From positions 930,001 through 994,000 of the forward strand of contig NZ_CP154799.1 in NCBI RefSeq assembly GCF_050920705.1: DNA of 64,000 nucleotides. The letters are read 5' to 3'. Under the pieces are notes generated by a model that saw nothing but the letters and a program-made list of their open reading frames with translations, had not been told where the DNA came from and did not search any database. Source of the DNA: Regnicoccus_A sp014224355. GTDB lineage: Bacteria > Cyanobacteriota > Cyanobacteriia > PCC-6307 > Cyanobiaceae. The first letter of the stretch is position 1. The number at the start of each line of letters is the position of its first letter. Positions 27,952 through 36,195 of this stretch are shown here, one piece after another. A program made the translations under genes and the position numbers.

Positions 27952-28377
27952 ATGGCCAAAAAAGTCGTTGCCGTGATCAAGCTGGCGCTCAACGCCGGCA
28001 AAGCCAACCCCGCACCACCGGTGGGCCCTGCCCTCGGTCAGCACGGGGTGAACATCATGGCGTTCTGCAAGGAGTACAACGCCCGCACCCAGGACAAGGC
28101 CGGTTATGTGATCCCGGTGGAGATTTCGGTCTTCGAAGACCGCAGCTTCACCTTCATCACCAAGACCCCGCCGGCTTCGGTGCTGATCACCAAGGCCGCC
28201 GGGATCGAGAAGGGTGCCGCCACCTCTGCCAAAGGCAGCGTGGGCGCCATCAGCCGTGCCCAGCTCCAGGAGATCGCCAGCACCAAGTTGCCCGACCTCA
28301 ACTGCTCCAATCTGGATTCAGCCATGCGCATCATTGAGGGCACCGCCCGCAACATGGGCGTCGCCATCAGCGACTGA
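27952..28377 (+). CDS. rplK: 50S ribosomal protein L11
   Basis: The 141-residue protein reads AKKVVAVIKLALNAGKANPA, PPVGPALGQHGVNIMAFCKE and YVIPVEISVFEDRSFTF, then the C-terminal rRNA-binding domain with the KGAATSAKGSVGAISRAQLQ segment and the ending IIEGTARNMG. All L11 features are in place, including the proline-rich segment near residues 20-25 targeted by thiostrepton-like antibiotics in the family. It is part of the secE-nusG-rplKAJL block. Confidence 0.98.
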   Translation: MAKKVVAVIKLALNAGKANPAPPVGPALGQHGVNIMAFCKEYNARTQDKAGYVIPVEISVFEDRSFTFITKTPPASVLITKAAGIEKGAATSAKGSVGAISRAQLQEIASTKLPDLNCSNLDSAMRIIEGTARNMGVAISD

Positions 28378-28509
28378 GTTCCACTGGAGCCCTGCTCCAC
28401 CTGTTCCGCTTCACTCCACCATTCACCCCATCCGGGGGAGACAGTCGCCGCCTGCCCTGGCCTCAGCCCTGCCCGCGGACAACCTGTCGCCTGAACCCCG
28501 CTCAAACCC

Positions 28510-29217
28510 ATGCCCAAGACATCCAAACGGTTCACCGCCCTGCTCGAGACGATCGAGGACCGTGACTACACGCCGAACGAGGCCCTCGAGCTGGTCAAGG
28601 CCAACGCCAACGCCAAGTTCGATGAAACGATCGAAGCCCACGTGCGCCTCGGCATCGATCCCAAATACACCGATCAGCAGCTGCGCACCACCGTGGCCCT
28701 GCCCAGGGGCACCGGCCAGACCATCCGCATCGCCGTGATCGCCCGTGGCGAGAAGGTGGCCGAGGCCAAGGCCGCCGGCGCAGACCTCGCCGGCGACGAC
28801 GATCTGGTGGAGGCCATCGCCGGCGGCCAGATGGACTTCGACCTGCTGATCGCCACCCCGGACATGATGCCCAAGGTGGCCAAGCTGGGCCGGGTGCTCG
28901 GTCCCCGCGGCCTGATGCCGAACCCCAAGGCCGGCACCGTGGCCACCGATCTTGCTGCGGCCATCGACGAATTCAAGGCGGGCAAGCTGGAGTTCCGTGC
29001 CGACCGCAGCGGCATCGTGCATGTGCGCTTCGGCAAGGCGAGTTTCACGGTGGAGGCTCTGCTGGAGAACCTCAAGGCTCTGCAGGAAACAATCGATCGT
29101 CAGAAGCCCAGCGGTGCCAAGGGCCGCTACTGGCGCAGCCTCTACTTGACCTCCACGATGGGCCCCTCGGTCCCGGTTGACTTCACCGCCCTTCAGGACC
29201 TCAAGCTCGAGGGCTGA
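28510..29217 (+). CDS. rplA: 50S ribosomal protein L1
   Basis: The 235-residue protein begins KTSKRFTALLETIEDRDYTP and contains DPKYTDQQLRTTVALP, the L1 signature around LGRVLGPRGLMPNPKAGTV, and the C-terminal VHVRFGKASFTVEALLEN. L1 forms the L1 stalk and can repress its own mRNA by binding a site resembling its rRNA target. The 132-base gap before it has no obvious hairpin of that type that I could confirm. Confidence 0.98.
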   Translation: MPKTSKRFTALLETIEDRDYTPNEALELVKANANAKFDETIEAHVRLGIDPKYTDQQLRTTVALPRGTGQTIRIAVIARGEKVAEAKAAGADLAGDDDLVEAIAGGQMDFDLLIATPDMMPKVAKLGRVLGPRGLMPNPKAGTVATDLAAAIDEFKAGKLEFRADRSGIVHVRFGKASFTVEALLENLKALQETIDRQKPSGAKGRYWRSLYLTSTMGPSVPVDFTALQDLKLEG

Positions 29218-29277
29218 GGTTCGCCTCCAACCCCGGGACGGCTCGCGTGTAAGTTGGAGGATCGGGCACGCGCCCGG

Positions 29278-29375
29278 CCCAAGACAGCAGGTCAGGGCTG
29301 CGGCCTCCAGGCTTCCCGCTTCAGCGGGTGATCCGGTGGCCACGGTCTTCGTAAACCCTGCCGAGGTGCACGCGA
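29278..29375 (+). promoter_or_regulatory. Ribosomal protein L10 leader (rplJL autoregulatory RNA)
   Basis: The 325-base gap before rplJ contains the recognisable pieces of the L10 leader: AAGACAGCAGGTCAGG at 29281 and, across a structured middle, GTAAACCCTGCCGAGGTGCA at 29351-29370. The GCAGG/CCTGC pairing and the GCCGAGGTG segment after it match the arrangement in the bacterial leader known from Bacillus, where L10(L12)4 binds a kink-turn to repress translation of rplJ-rplL. A short T-run follows at about 29376-29382. The boundaries are approximate. The rest of the gap to 29542 holds nothing I recognise. Confidence 0.75.
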
Positions 29376-29542
29376 CTTTTTTCCGGTTCGGATTCTCCGG
29401 GCGGATCACCGTTCAGCGGCCTCGAGACTTCACTCCGGTCTGCACCGGCTGCGAAGTCGGCTGAGCCTTCTGGCCCCAGTGGTCAGTGGCCCGGCCTCGG
29501 TGCCGCGTTCCCGGCTTGTTCCCCTCGATCCGTACCAAACCC

Positions 29543-30070
29543 ATGGGCCGCACGCTGGAGAGCAAGCAACAGATCATCGAAGAGCTCAAGGGGCTCCTCG
29601 GTGAGGCCGAAATGGCGCTGGTCCTTGATTACAAGGGCCTGTCCATCAAGGAGATGTCTGATCTGCGGACCCGTCTGCAGGCCAGCAACGGCATCTGCAA
29701 GGTGACCAAGAACACCTTGATGCGCCGTGCCATCGATGGAAACAGCGCCTGGTCGGAACTCGATTCCCTGCTCACCGGCACCAATGCCTTCGTCCTGATC
29801 AAGGGCGATGTGGGTGGTGCCGTCAAGGCCGTTCAGTCCTTCCAGAAGGACACGAAGAAGTCGGATGTGAAGGGAGGCCTTTTCGAAGGCAAGCTCCTCT
29901 CCCAGAACGACATCAAGGCCATTGCCGAGCTGCCCTCCAAGGAGGCGCTGATCGCCCAGATTGCCGGTGCGATCAATGCCGTGGCCACCAAGCTGGCCGT
30001 TGGCATCAACGAAGTTCCCTCCGGTCTCGCCAGAGCCCTCAACCAGCACGCCGAAGGCGACGCCAGCTGA
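29543..30070 (+). CDS. rplJ: 50S ribosomal protein L10
   Basis: The 175-residue protein starts at ATG 29543 (MGRTLESKQQIIEEL). It continues with EMALVLDYKGLSIKEMSDLR, the CKVTKNTLMRRAI block and the C-terminal helix AVGINEVPSGLARALNQHAE, which carries the L12 dimers. The longer upstream frame to 29486 belongs to the leader. Length and motifs are typical. Confidence 0.97.
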   Translation: MGRTLESKQQIIEELKGLLGEAEMALVLDYKGLSIKEMSDLRTRLQASNGICKVTKNTLMRRAIDGNSAWSELDSLLTGTNAFVLIKGDVGGAVKAVQSFQKDTKKSDVKGGLFEGKLLSQNDIKAIAELPSKEALIAQIAGAINAVATKLAVGINEVPSGLARALNQHAEGDAS

Positions 30071-30133
30071 GCACTCCGCATCCATCCGGCCACGCCGGCT
30101 CCACCCCCACCGATCTGTTGCTGACTCTCAACC

Positions 30134-30517
30134 ATGACCACCAAAACTGACGACATTCTCGATTCGCTGAAAACTCTCTCCCTGCTGGAAGCTTCCGAGC
30201 TTGTCAAGCAGATCGAAGAGGCCTTCGGTGTGTCTGCCGCCGCTTCCGCTGGCGTGATGGTGGCTGCGGCTCCCGCCGCTGCCGCTGAGGCCGCTGAAGA
30301 GCAGACCGAATTCGATGTGATTCTCGAAAGCTTCGACGCCGCCGCCAAGATCAAGGTGCTCAAGGCCGTCCGCGAGGCCACCGGTCTTGGCCTGGGCGAA
30401 GCCAAGGCCCTGGTCGAGGCAGCCCCCAAGGCTGTCAAGGAAGGCATCGCCAAGGCCGATGCCGAGGCTCTCAAGAAGTCGATTGAAGAAGTGGGCGGCA
30501 AGGTCACCATCAAGTGA
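30134..30517 (+). CDS. rplL: 50S ribosomal protein L7/L12
   Basis: The 127-residue stalk protein has an N-terminal dimerisation helix (ILDSLKTLSLLEASELVKQI), an Ala-rich hinge (VMVAAAPAAAAEAAEE) and a C-terminal factor-binding domain (EFDVILESFDAAAKIKVLKA; EATGLGLGEAKALVE; VGGKVTIK). It recruits elongation factors to the ribosome. It ends the block and is followed by a terminator. Confidence 0.98.
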   Translation: MTTKTDDILDSLKTLSLLEASELVKQIEEAFGVSAAASAGVMVAAAPAAAAEAAEEQTEFDVILESFDAAAKIKVLKAVREATGLGLGEAKALVEAAPKAVKEGIAKADAEALKKSIEEVGGKVTIK

Positions 30518-30566
30518 TCAGGCCCGGCGGGGGCCTGCCCTCCGCCACCCCCCTTTCATTCACCTC

Positions 30567-30592
30567 AGCCGGCCTCTCGGGGCCGGCTTTTT
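30567..30592 (+). terminator. Rho-independent terminator after rplL
   Basis: The stem AGCCGGCC (30567-30574) / GGCCGGCT (30581-30588) with a six-base loop is followed directly by a run of T to 30592. It lies 50 bp after the rplL stop and should end the ribosomal-protein transcript. Confidence 0.85.
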
Positions 30593-30605
30593 GCTGGACA
30601 AAGGC

Positions 30606-30634
30606 AAAAAAAAACCCCGCCGAAGGCAGGGTTT
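30606..30634 (-). terminator. Rho-independent terminator for the DUF3747 gene
   Basis: Read on the minus strand, AAACCCTGCC, a TTC loop and GGCGGGGTTT form a ten-pair stem (one G-T pair) ending in a run of about nine T. It is placed about 130 bp past the stop of the DUF3747 gene and back-to-back with the rplL terminator. Confidence 0.8.
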
Positions 30635-30763
30635 CAGAGGTGGAACGATGCCGGGAGTCTGTCCTCGTTTCGACCCCGGGAGAGCGTTCTGCACTCCTCA
30701 CACAAGAAGAATTTATGGGATGGATCGTTGGGGTGCCAGCGGCGAGGGTCGCTGTGTCGACTG

Positions 30764-31489
30764 TCACTCCTTGAAGGGCACCACCTGCAGGGCGATCGGC
30801 CCACTGTCGAGCTCGCCGCCACCGGCCAGGTCGGCCACATCACGCCCGAGGCTGGAGATGACTCCGCTGGAGATGGGCTGAAGCGGCTGGGCACCCTCGC
30901 TGTTGCTGCCACCACCACCGGAGCTGGCGATCAGTTGCTCCAGGGGGCTGCTGGCGGCGAAATAGATGTGATTCAGCGCCTGCTGGCCGTAGAGCCGGCG
31001 GTTGAGCTGCCAGTCGGTTTCGAGGCGGATGGGGACGAATCCATCGGAATCGCGGCGGCTCACCTGGCCACGGCCCACCAGCAGCAGCGTGGTGTCCGCC
31101 GGGCTCATGGCCTGCAACTGAATCTCGTCGCCCACCTGGCTCAGGCGCAGGCGGTAGCGGCTGGCCAGGTCCTGGTCAGCCACCCGCAGGGAATAGGCGT
31201 TGCTGCCGGCGTAGCTGGCGCAGACCCCCTTGGAGTCGAAGCGGTTCATCGCCGCGTCCACCAGCCCATCAGGTCGCTCCTGCCAGCAGGGCTGACCGTT
31301 GGCCACCTGCTCGATCAGCACCAGCGACCAGTCGGCCAGGCCGACCGGCTTGGCCAGGACTGCAAAGCGGGATGCTTCAACCGGCTGGGTGTCGAACACG
31401 CCGGCTGCCACAGCCAGGGGAGTTGTGACGGCCTGCAGCGTGGTGGCCGCAAGCCCGGCCCCCGCAAGGGCCAGGTAGGTTCGCTGCAT
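30764..31489 (-). CDS. DUF3747 domain secreted protein
   Basis: The roughly 241-residue exported protein has a signal peptide (TYLALAGAGLAATTLQAV...LAVAA). The mature start GVFDTQPVEASRFAVLAKPV and the following SLVLIEQVANGQPCWQERP are the DUF3747 pattern known from cyanobacteria. Two cysteines (QPCWQE and GVCASY) could form a disulphide. The C-terminal part is Gly/Ser-rich and ends SGPIALQVVPFKE. The function is unknown. The start could also be ATG 31513 or 31522, which would add a basic MLGRKKS leader. It is divergent from rnhA. Confidence 0.75.
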   Translation of the reverse strand: MQRTYLALAGAGLAATTLQAVTTPLAVAAGVFDTQPVEASRFAVLAKPVGLADWSLVLIEQVANGQPCWQERPDGLVDAAMNRFDSKGVCASYAGSNAYSLRVADQDLASRYRLRLSQVGDEIQLQAMSPADTTLLLVGRGQVSRRDSDGFVPIRLETDWQLNRRLYGQQALNHIYFAASSPLEQLIASSGGGGSNSEGAQPLQPISSGVISSLGRDVADLAGGGELDSGPIALQVVPFKE

Positions 31490-31566
31490 GGTGGATTTTT
31501 TGCGTCCCAACATCGTCACCAAGGTCTACGGCACCACTGTCTACCGAACAATTGCCGGTCTGCCCA

Positions 31567-32340
31567 GTGGCTGCTGAGCAGACACGGGTGGTGGCTGCAG
31601 CCTGCGACGGGGCCTGCAGCGGCAATCCTGGCCCGGGGGGCTGGGGCTGTCTTCTGCGTTTCGAAGATGGCAGCGTGCGCGAGCTGGGAGGTGCGGCGGC
31701 GGCCACCACCAACAACCGCATGGAGCTCACCGCCGCCCTGGCTCTGATGGAGGAGTTGCGCCAGTGGCCTCTTCACCCGGATCTGCGCCTGCGCACCGAC
31801 AGCCGCTACCTGATCGACGGTCTGACCAAGTGGATGCCGGGCTGGAAGCGCAAGGGCTGGCGCACCGCCTCCGGTGGACCGGTGCTCAATCGTGACCTCT
31901 GGGAGGAGCTGGACCGGGCCCGTTTGCCAGGGCTGTCCCTGGCCCATGTGAAGGGCCACAGCGGTGATCCCGACAACGACCGCTGCGATGCGATTGCCGT
32001 GGCCTTCTCCCGGGGGGGTGTCCCCGATCTGGCCCAGGGACCTGGATCCGGGGGCACCAGGCGTGATCCTGAGCCCGCCCCTTCAGGGCAGGATCAGCTC
32101 GAGCAGCCGGCTCCCGCTGACCTCGGTGCTCTGCTCACCCGCCTTGAAGTGGCCGACCGCCTCGCCAGCGGAGGCTATGCCCTCACGGCTGGTGAGCTGG
32201 CCCGTCTGGTGGAGCAGCCGCTGGCCCGGCTGCAGCAGCGGCAGGGGCCATGGATCTGGCGCGACTGGCGGGTGTTCCCCACTGGTGAGGGCCGCTGGCG
32301 ACTTGAGCGCACCAAGCCCGCCCTGCAGGAGGCCCCATGA
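31567..32340 (+). CDS. rnhA: Ribonuclease HI with C-terminal extension
   Basis: Residues 1-150 are RNase HI: AACDGACSGNPGPGGWG (first Asp), TNNRMELTAAL (Glu), RTDSRYLIDGLTKW (Asp) and LAHVKGHSGDPDNDRCD (His and final Asp), so all catalytic residues are present. The enzyme cuts RNA in RNA-DNA hybrids. A further ~105 residues follow: a Pro/Gly-rich linker and a compact domain (LTRLEVADRLASGGYALTAG; RQGPWIWRDWRVFPTGEGRW) that looks like a small nucleic-acid-binding fold but is not identified. GTG 31567 is preferred; TTG 31552 is possible. The stop overlaps the pyrD start in an ATGA. Confidence 0.9.
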   Translation: MAAEQTRVVAAACDGACSGNPGPGGWGCLLRFEDGSVRELGGAAAATTNNRMELTAALALMEELRQWPLHPDLRLRTDSRYLIDGLTKWMPGWKRKGWRTASGGPVLNRDLWEELDRARLPGLSLAHVKGHSGDPDNDRCDAIAVAFSRGGVPDLAQGPGSGGTRRDPEPAPSGQDQLEQPAPADLGALLTRLEVADRLASGGYALTAGELARLVEQPLARLQQRQGPWIWRDWRVFPTGEGRWRLERTKPALQEAP

Positions 32341-33533
32341 TCCTGGAGCGATCCGAGCGAGACGCCACCGCCACTGCGGGGACCAGCACCGGCGCCCTCT
32401 ACAGCCGATGGGTGGGTCCGCTGCTGGCCCGCGATGAAGGGGCCGACGCTGAGCAGCTCAGTGCGCTCACCCTCGCGGCCCTGGCCCAGGCCTCCCTGCG
32501 CCGCAACTGGCCTGTGGTGGCCGGCAGCCTGGCGGGCCTCGGCGCCGAACTCCAGCGGCGTGACCATCGCTTCGAGCAGACCCTGTTCGGCTGCCGCTTC
32601 GCCAATCCGGTGGGGCTGGCCGCCGGCTTCGACAAGAACGCGGTGGCGGCGGCGATCTGGCACCTGTTCGGCTTCGGCTTCGCCGAACTCGGCACCATCA
32701 CCTGGCACGCCCAGCCAGGCAACCCCCGGCCCCGTCTGTTTCGCCTGGCTCAGGAGCGGGCTGCCCTCAACCGGATGGGCTTCAACAACGACGGCGCCTT
32801 GGGGGTGAAGCGCAACCTCATGCGCCAGCAGATGCCGTTGCCGGGGCAGAGGCCGGCGGTGCTGGGCCTCAATCTGGGCAAGTCGAAGATCACCTCCCTC
32901 GAACTCGCCGCCGACGACTACGCCTCCTCCCTGGAGCTCCTCTCGCCCCTGGCCGACTATGTGGTGATCAACGTGAGTTCTCCCAACACCCCGGGCCTGC
33001 GGGATCTGCAGGACGCCGTGCAGCTGCGGCGCCTGGTGGAGCGTCTGCGGCGTCTCTCGGCCTGCCCGCCATTGCTGGTCAAGATCGCCCCTGACCTGGA
33101 GGATGACGCCATCGACACGATTGCGCGCCTGGCCTATGAGGAGGGGCTGGCGGGTGTGATTGCGGTGAACACCAGCGTCAACCGCCTGGGGCTGGAGCAC
33201 CGCCGCCTTCCCCAGACGGGGCGGACCCTGGCTGAGGAGGCCGGCGGCCTCAGCGGAGCCCCCCTGCGCGGCCGTGCTCTGGAAGTGATCCGGCGGCTGA
33301 GGGCCACGGCAGGTCCTGCCCTGCCGCTGATCGGGGTGGGCGGGATCGATTCCCCCGAGGCCGCCTGGGAGCGGATCACGGCAGGAGCCTCCCTGATCCA
33401 GCTCTACACCGGCTGGATCTATCAGGGCCCCGGGCTGGTCCCGGCGATTCTCGAGGGCCTTGCCGACCAGCTGGATCGGCATGGCTGCAGCCATCTCAGT
33501 GAGGCCGTGGGCAGCGGCCTGCCCTGGCGCTGA
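32337..33533 (+). CDS. pyrD: Quinone-dependent dihydroorotate dehydrogenase (class 2)
   Basis: The 398-residue protein has an N-terminal helical region for membrane/quinone contact (LTLAALAQASLRRNWPVVAG) and then the flavin barrel: NPVGLAAGFDKNA, GFAELGTITW, RMGFNNDG, INVSSPNTPGLRDLQ (class 2 catalytic Ser region), LVKIAPDLEDD, GVIAVNTSVNR, GLSGAPLRGRALEVIR, IGVGGIDSPEAAW and LYTGWIYQGP. It oxidises dihydroorotate to orotate in pyrimidine synthesis and passes electrons to the quinone pool. It is translationally coupled to rnhA by a 4-bp overlap. Confidence 0.96.
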   Translation: MILERSERDATATAGTSTGALYSRWVGPLLARDEGADAEQLSALTLAALAQASLRRNWPVVAGSLAGLGAELQRRDHRFEQTLFGCRFANPVGLAAGFDKNAVAAAIWHLFGFGFAELGTITWHAQPGNPRPRLFRLAQERAALNRMGFNNDGALGVKRNLMRQQMPLPGQRPAVLGLNLGKSKITSLELAADDYASSLELLSPLADYVVINVSSPNTPGLRDLQDAVQLRRLVERLRRLSACPPLLVKIAPDLEDDAIDTIARLAYEEGLAGVIAVNTSVNRLGLEHRRLPQTGRTLAEEAGGLSGAPLRGRALEVIRRLRATAGPALPLIGVGGIDSPEAAWERITAGASLIQLYTGWIYQGPGLVPAILEGLADQLDRHGCSHLSEAVGSGLPWR

Positions 33534-33626
33534 AAGGACCGGGACCCTCGCGGAGCAGGGTTGTGCAAGGAGGTGCGCAAACGGCCGCTGACCGATACGC
33601 TTCTGGCGGATTAAGGAAAGCGCACC

Positions 33627-34598
33627 TTGGTCCTGGCCGGCGTGCAGGAACAGCTCAAGCCCCTTGCAAAGCGGCTGTTTCCGCGCCTGGTCTGGCTTGC
33701 CCTCACGGATGACGCGGTCACGGTGCTGACCACCAAGGGGACGGGCCAGCCTGCGCAGGTGGACCTGCTGCAGCGGGTTCCCCTGCCCCGCGGGGCCTGC
33801 TCCGAAGGGGATCCGCAGGAGGTGATGGCCCTGGGCGACCTGATCGGTGATCTGCTGGTGGAACTGGGCCTGGTGGAGGCCGATGTCGCGGTGGTGCTGC
33901 CTGCGGCGGCCTGTGTCTGGAGGGTGGTGCAGTGGCCCTTCGACGACTGGCCCGAGGCGCCGGACGAGGCCCTGCGCCAGATCGATCCTGCGCTGGGCCT
34001 GCCCTACGACCTCTCTCAGGCCTACCTCAGCCTCCTGCCTCTTGAAGGCTCCGGCGCTCCGGAGACAGGTTGCTCCTCCCTGCTGGTCACGGCCCCCCGC
34101 CAGCGGGTGCTCCGTTGGATCGAGGTCTTCGACATCGCCGGCGTTCAGCTGGTGCGGCTGGAAGCCGCCCAGGTGTGCGAGCTGCGGGCGCTGGCGCCTC
34201 TGCTGGAAGGGGCTGAGCCTGGGCAGTTGGAGGTGCTGATGGTGCCTGAAGACCGGGGTGCGCGGCTCACCCTGCTGCGCCATGGTGTGCCGGAGTATGG
34301 CCGTGCGTTGACGGGGGCCATGGCCGATCTCATTCCCCAGCTCGAACGTTGCATCACCTACTGGCACTCGCGGGATGCCGCTGTCACAGGAGTTCGTCTC
34401 TGGCTGGGGGGCTCAAACCCCGACCTGCCCCTGCTGGCCGAGAACCTGCGCCGCAGCGGTGAGTGGTCTGTTCAGATCCTTGATCCGGTGGTCATGGGCT
34501 GGATGGCCTTGCCCCAGCAGGATGGCGATGGAGAGCTGCCGCCCGGCTGGGCCCTGAGCTCCCTCCATGGCCTGATGCAGGCGGAGCCGGCCCGATGA
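33627..34598 (+). CDS. pilM: PilM-like type IV pilus assembly protein
   Basis: The 323-residue protein has the actin-like layout of cyanobacterial PilM: an N-terminal strand pair (LVWLALTDDAVTVLTTKG), ADVAVVLPAAACVWRVVQWP, a central domain with SSLLVTAPRQRVLRWIEVFD and VQLVRLEAAQVCELRALAP, then TYWHSRDAAVTGVRLWLGGS. It starts at TTG 33627, preceded by AGGAAAG. The identification rests on the fold pattern plus the next three genes (PilN-, PilO- and PilQ-like, with ATGA overlaps). It would form the cytoplasmic platform of the pilus alignment complex. Confidence 0.8.
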   Translation: MVLAGVQEQLKPLAKRLFPRLVWLALTDDAVTVLTTKGTGQPAQVDLLQRVPLPRGACSEGDPQEVMALGDLIGDLLVELGLVEADVAVVLPAAACVWRVVQWPFDDWPEAPDEALRQIDPALGLPYDLSQAYLSLLPLEGSGAPETGCSSLLVTAPRQRVLRWIEVFDIAGVQLVRLEAAQVCELRALAPLLEGAEPGQLEVLMVPEDRGARLTLLRHGVPEYGRALTGAMADLIPQLERCITYWHSRDAAVTGVRLWLGGSNPDLPLLAENLRRSGEWSVQILDPVVMGWMALPQQDGDGELPPGWALSSLHGLMQAEPAR

Positions 34599-35308
34599 GT
34601 CAAGTGCTGCCTGGCCTGGATCTGCTGCGGGAACGCCGGCTCGAGCTGGGTCTGCCGGCCGAACCACCCCAGCCGCCCCCGGCCAGACGACTGCTCCTGA
34701 TCGGATCGCTCGTCGGTGGCTCCATTGCGCTGGTCACTGTGGGGGCTTCGTTGCTGCTCAAGCTGCAGGGGATGCTGCTGGAGCAGGAACTCGCTCGGCT
34801 GGCTCCCGTGCGGGGCCAGGTGGAGTCGATCGAGGCCGAACTCGCTGCTGACAAGATCAACCTGGACCGCAAGACCAAGGGCAATGATCAGCTGGTGCGC
34901 GGCCTGGTGACCGTGCGTTCGGGCTCTGCCTTCTTGACTGATCTGGCTGGCCGTACGCCGGCCGAGTTGCAGCTCTCCTCGGTGCAGGTCGGCAAGGATG
35001 ATCTGCAGATCAAGGGCCGGACCGGTGATCCAGGAGCGTTCGAGCGGATCAACGCCCTCATGCTGAGCCTGAAGTCGTCCCCGCTGATCGATCCGGCCAG
35101 CGTGACGCTCAGCCGTGCGATCCGCAACGACACCGATCCCAATCAGTCCAGCAAGGGGCAGGAGAGCGGGCTGGTGGACTTTGATCTCAGTGCTGCCTTC
35201 CCCCCCCCCCCATCCAGCTCGGTCCAGCTGAAGCAGTTGCAGGATCTGGGTGCGGGTGGCATGGCCCGCCGCCTCGAGCTGCTGGAGGAGGAGGGTCTGC
35301 TGCGATGA
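34595..35308 (+). CDS. pilN: PilN-like inner-membrane pilus assembly protein
   Basis: The 237-residue protein has a short cytoplasmic N-terminus with GLDLLRERRLELGLP (the PilM-binding segment in PilN proteins), one membrane helix (LIGSLVGGSIALVTVGASLL), a coiled coil (LARLAPVRGQVESIEAELAA) and a periplasmic ferredoxin-like domain (LAGRTPAELQLSSVQVGKDD). A run of twelve C at 35200-35211 encodes Phe-Pro-Pro-Pro-Pro in frame and would be an easy site for slippage. It overlaps pilM and pilO by 4 bp each. Confidence 0.82.
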   Translation: MSQVLPGLDLLRERRLELGLPAEPPQPPPARRLLLIGSLVGGSIALVTVGASLLLKLQGMLLEQELARLAPVRGQVESIEAELAADKINLDRKTKGNDQLVRGLVTVRSGSAFLTDLAGRTPAELQLSSVQVGKDDLQIKGRTGDPGAFERINALMLSLKSSPLIDPASVTLSRAIRNDTDPNQSSKGQESGLVDFDLSAAFPPPPSSSVQLKQLQDLGAGGMARRLELLEEEGLLR

Positions 35309-36111
35309 CCAACCTTCAGCAGGGTGCTCAGCCCCGATCCCAACTGCTGCGCAACGGTCTGCTGATCGGATTGCCCGTGGCGGCCGGCGTGATGGTGGCC
35401 TCCCTGGTGGCCCTGTTGGGGGTCTTCCAGCCCTGGGATCAGCTGCGCCGGGATCAGCTCCAGCTCGATGAGCTTCGGGGCATGAACGAGCGGCTGCCCC
35501 TGCTGCGAGGCCAGCGATTGCGTCAGCTCGATCAGCTCAAGACGGTGAACGGCCAGAGGGCGAGCCTGCTCAGGCTGATTGCCGGCAGTGGGCAGATCAG
35601 CACCTTTCTCGCTCAGCTCAACCGTGAGGCCACCGCCACAGGGGTGCAGCTCGACGTGTTCGAACCACTGCCTGACCCCGTGGCCACAGCCCCTGCCCAG
35701 GGCGGCAACTCTTCTGCTTCTCCGGCGCCTGCGGCCGGCGACGAGACGAAGAAGACCCCGCCGTCGGATCCACTCGAAGCCGATGGCCTGCGCAGGACCA
35801 TCCTGCTGCTGAGTGCCCGGGGCCGCTACCCGAATCTGCTGGTGTTCATGCGCCGGCTGGAGCGACTCAGCCTTCTGGTGGCTCAGAGCGATCTCAACCT
35901 TGACCTCGAGGCGATCCCTGCTCAGGCCCAGCAGCAGGCCGCCAACAGCCCGGCATCTCAGGGCCAGAGGATTCCGCTGGTGGTCTTGAAGCTGAACCTT
36001 GCCCTTTACAGCAAGGGCCCTGGTCTCACGCCTGCCTCCGGCCGGGCCACGGCGGCGGCGGCTCCCACGCCAACCCCAGCACCACCTGAGCCTCCGCCGC
36101 CGCCCCAGTAA
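35305..36111 (+). CDS. pilO: PilO-like inner-membrane pilus assembly protein
   Basis: The 268-residue protein has one membrane helix near residues 17-38 (LLIGLPVAAGVMVASLVALL), a coiled-coil segment (DQLRRDQLQLDELRGMNERL), a periplasmic domain (LRLIAGSGQISTFLAQLNRE; LRRTILLLSARGRYPNLLVF; MRRLERLSLLVAQSDLNLDL) and a Pro/Ala-rich tail (TPTPAPPEPPPPPQ). The layout parallels PilN, as expected for the PilN-PilO heterodimer linking PilM to the secretin. An Ala/Pro/Gly linker of about 35 residues (near 130-160) splits the periplasmic domain. Confidence 0.8.
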   Translation: MTNLQQGAQPRSQLLRNGLLIGLPVAAGVMVASLVALLGVFQPWDQLRRDQLQLDELRGMNERLPLLRGQRLRQLDQLKTVNGQRASLLRLIAGSGQISTFLAQLNREATATGVQLDVFEPLPDPVATAPAQGGNSSASPAPAAGDETKKTPPSDPLEADGLRRTILLLSARGRYPNLLVFMRRLERLSLLVAQSDLNLDLEAIPAQAQQQAANSPASQGQRIPLVVLKLNLALYSKGPGLTPASGRATAAAAPTPTPAPPEPPPPPQ

Positions 36112-36195
36112 TCCTCCACGGTGGAGTTGTTGACCAGGGGGATGCTGGTCATTTTATCCAGTTGCTTATACCATTCCGGCGAAATAGGTGCGTGG

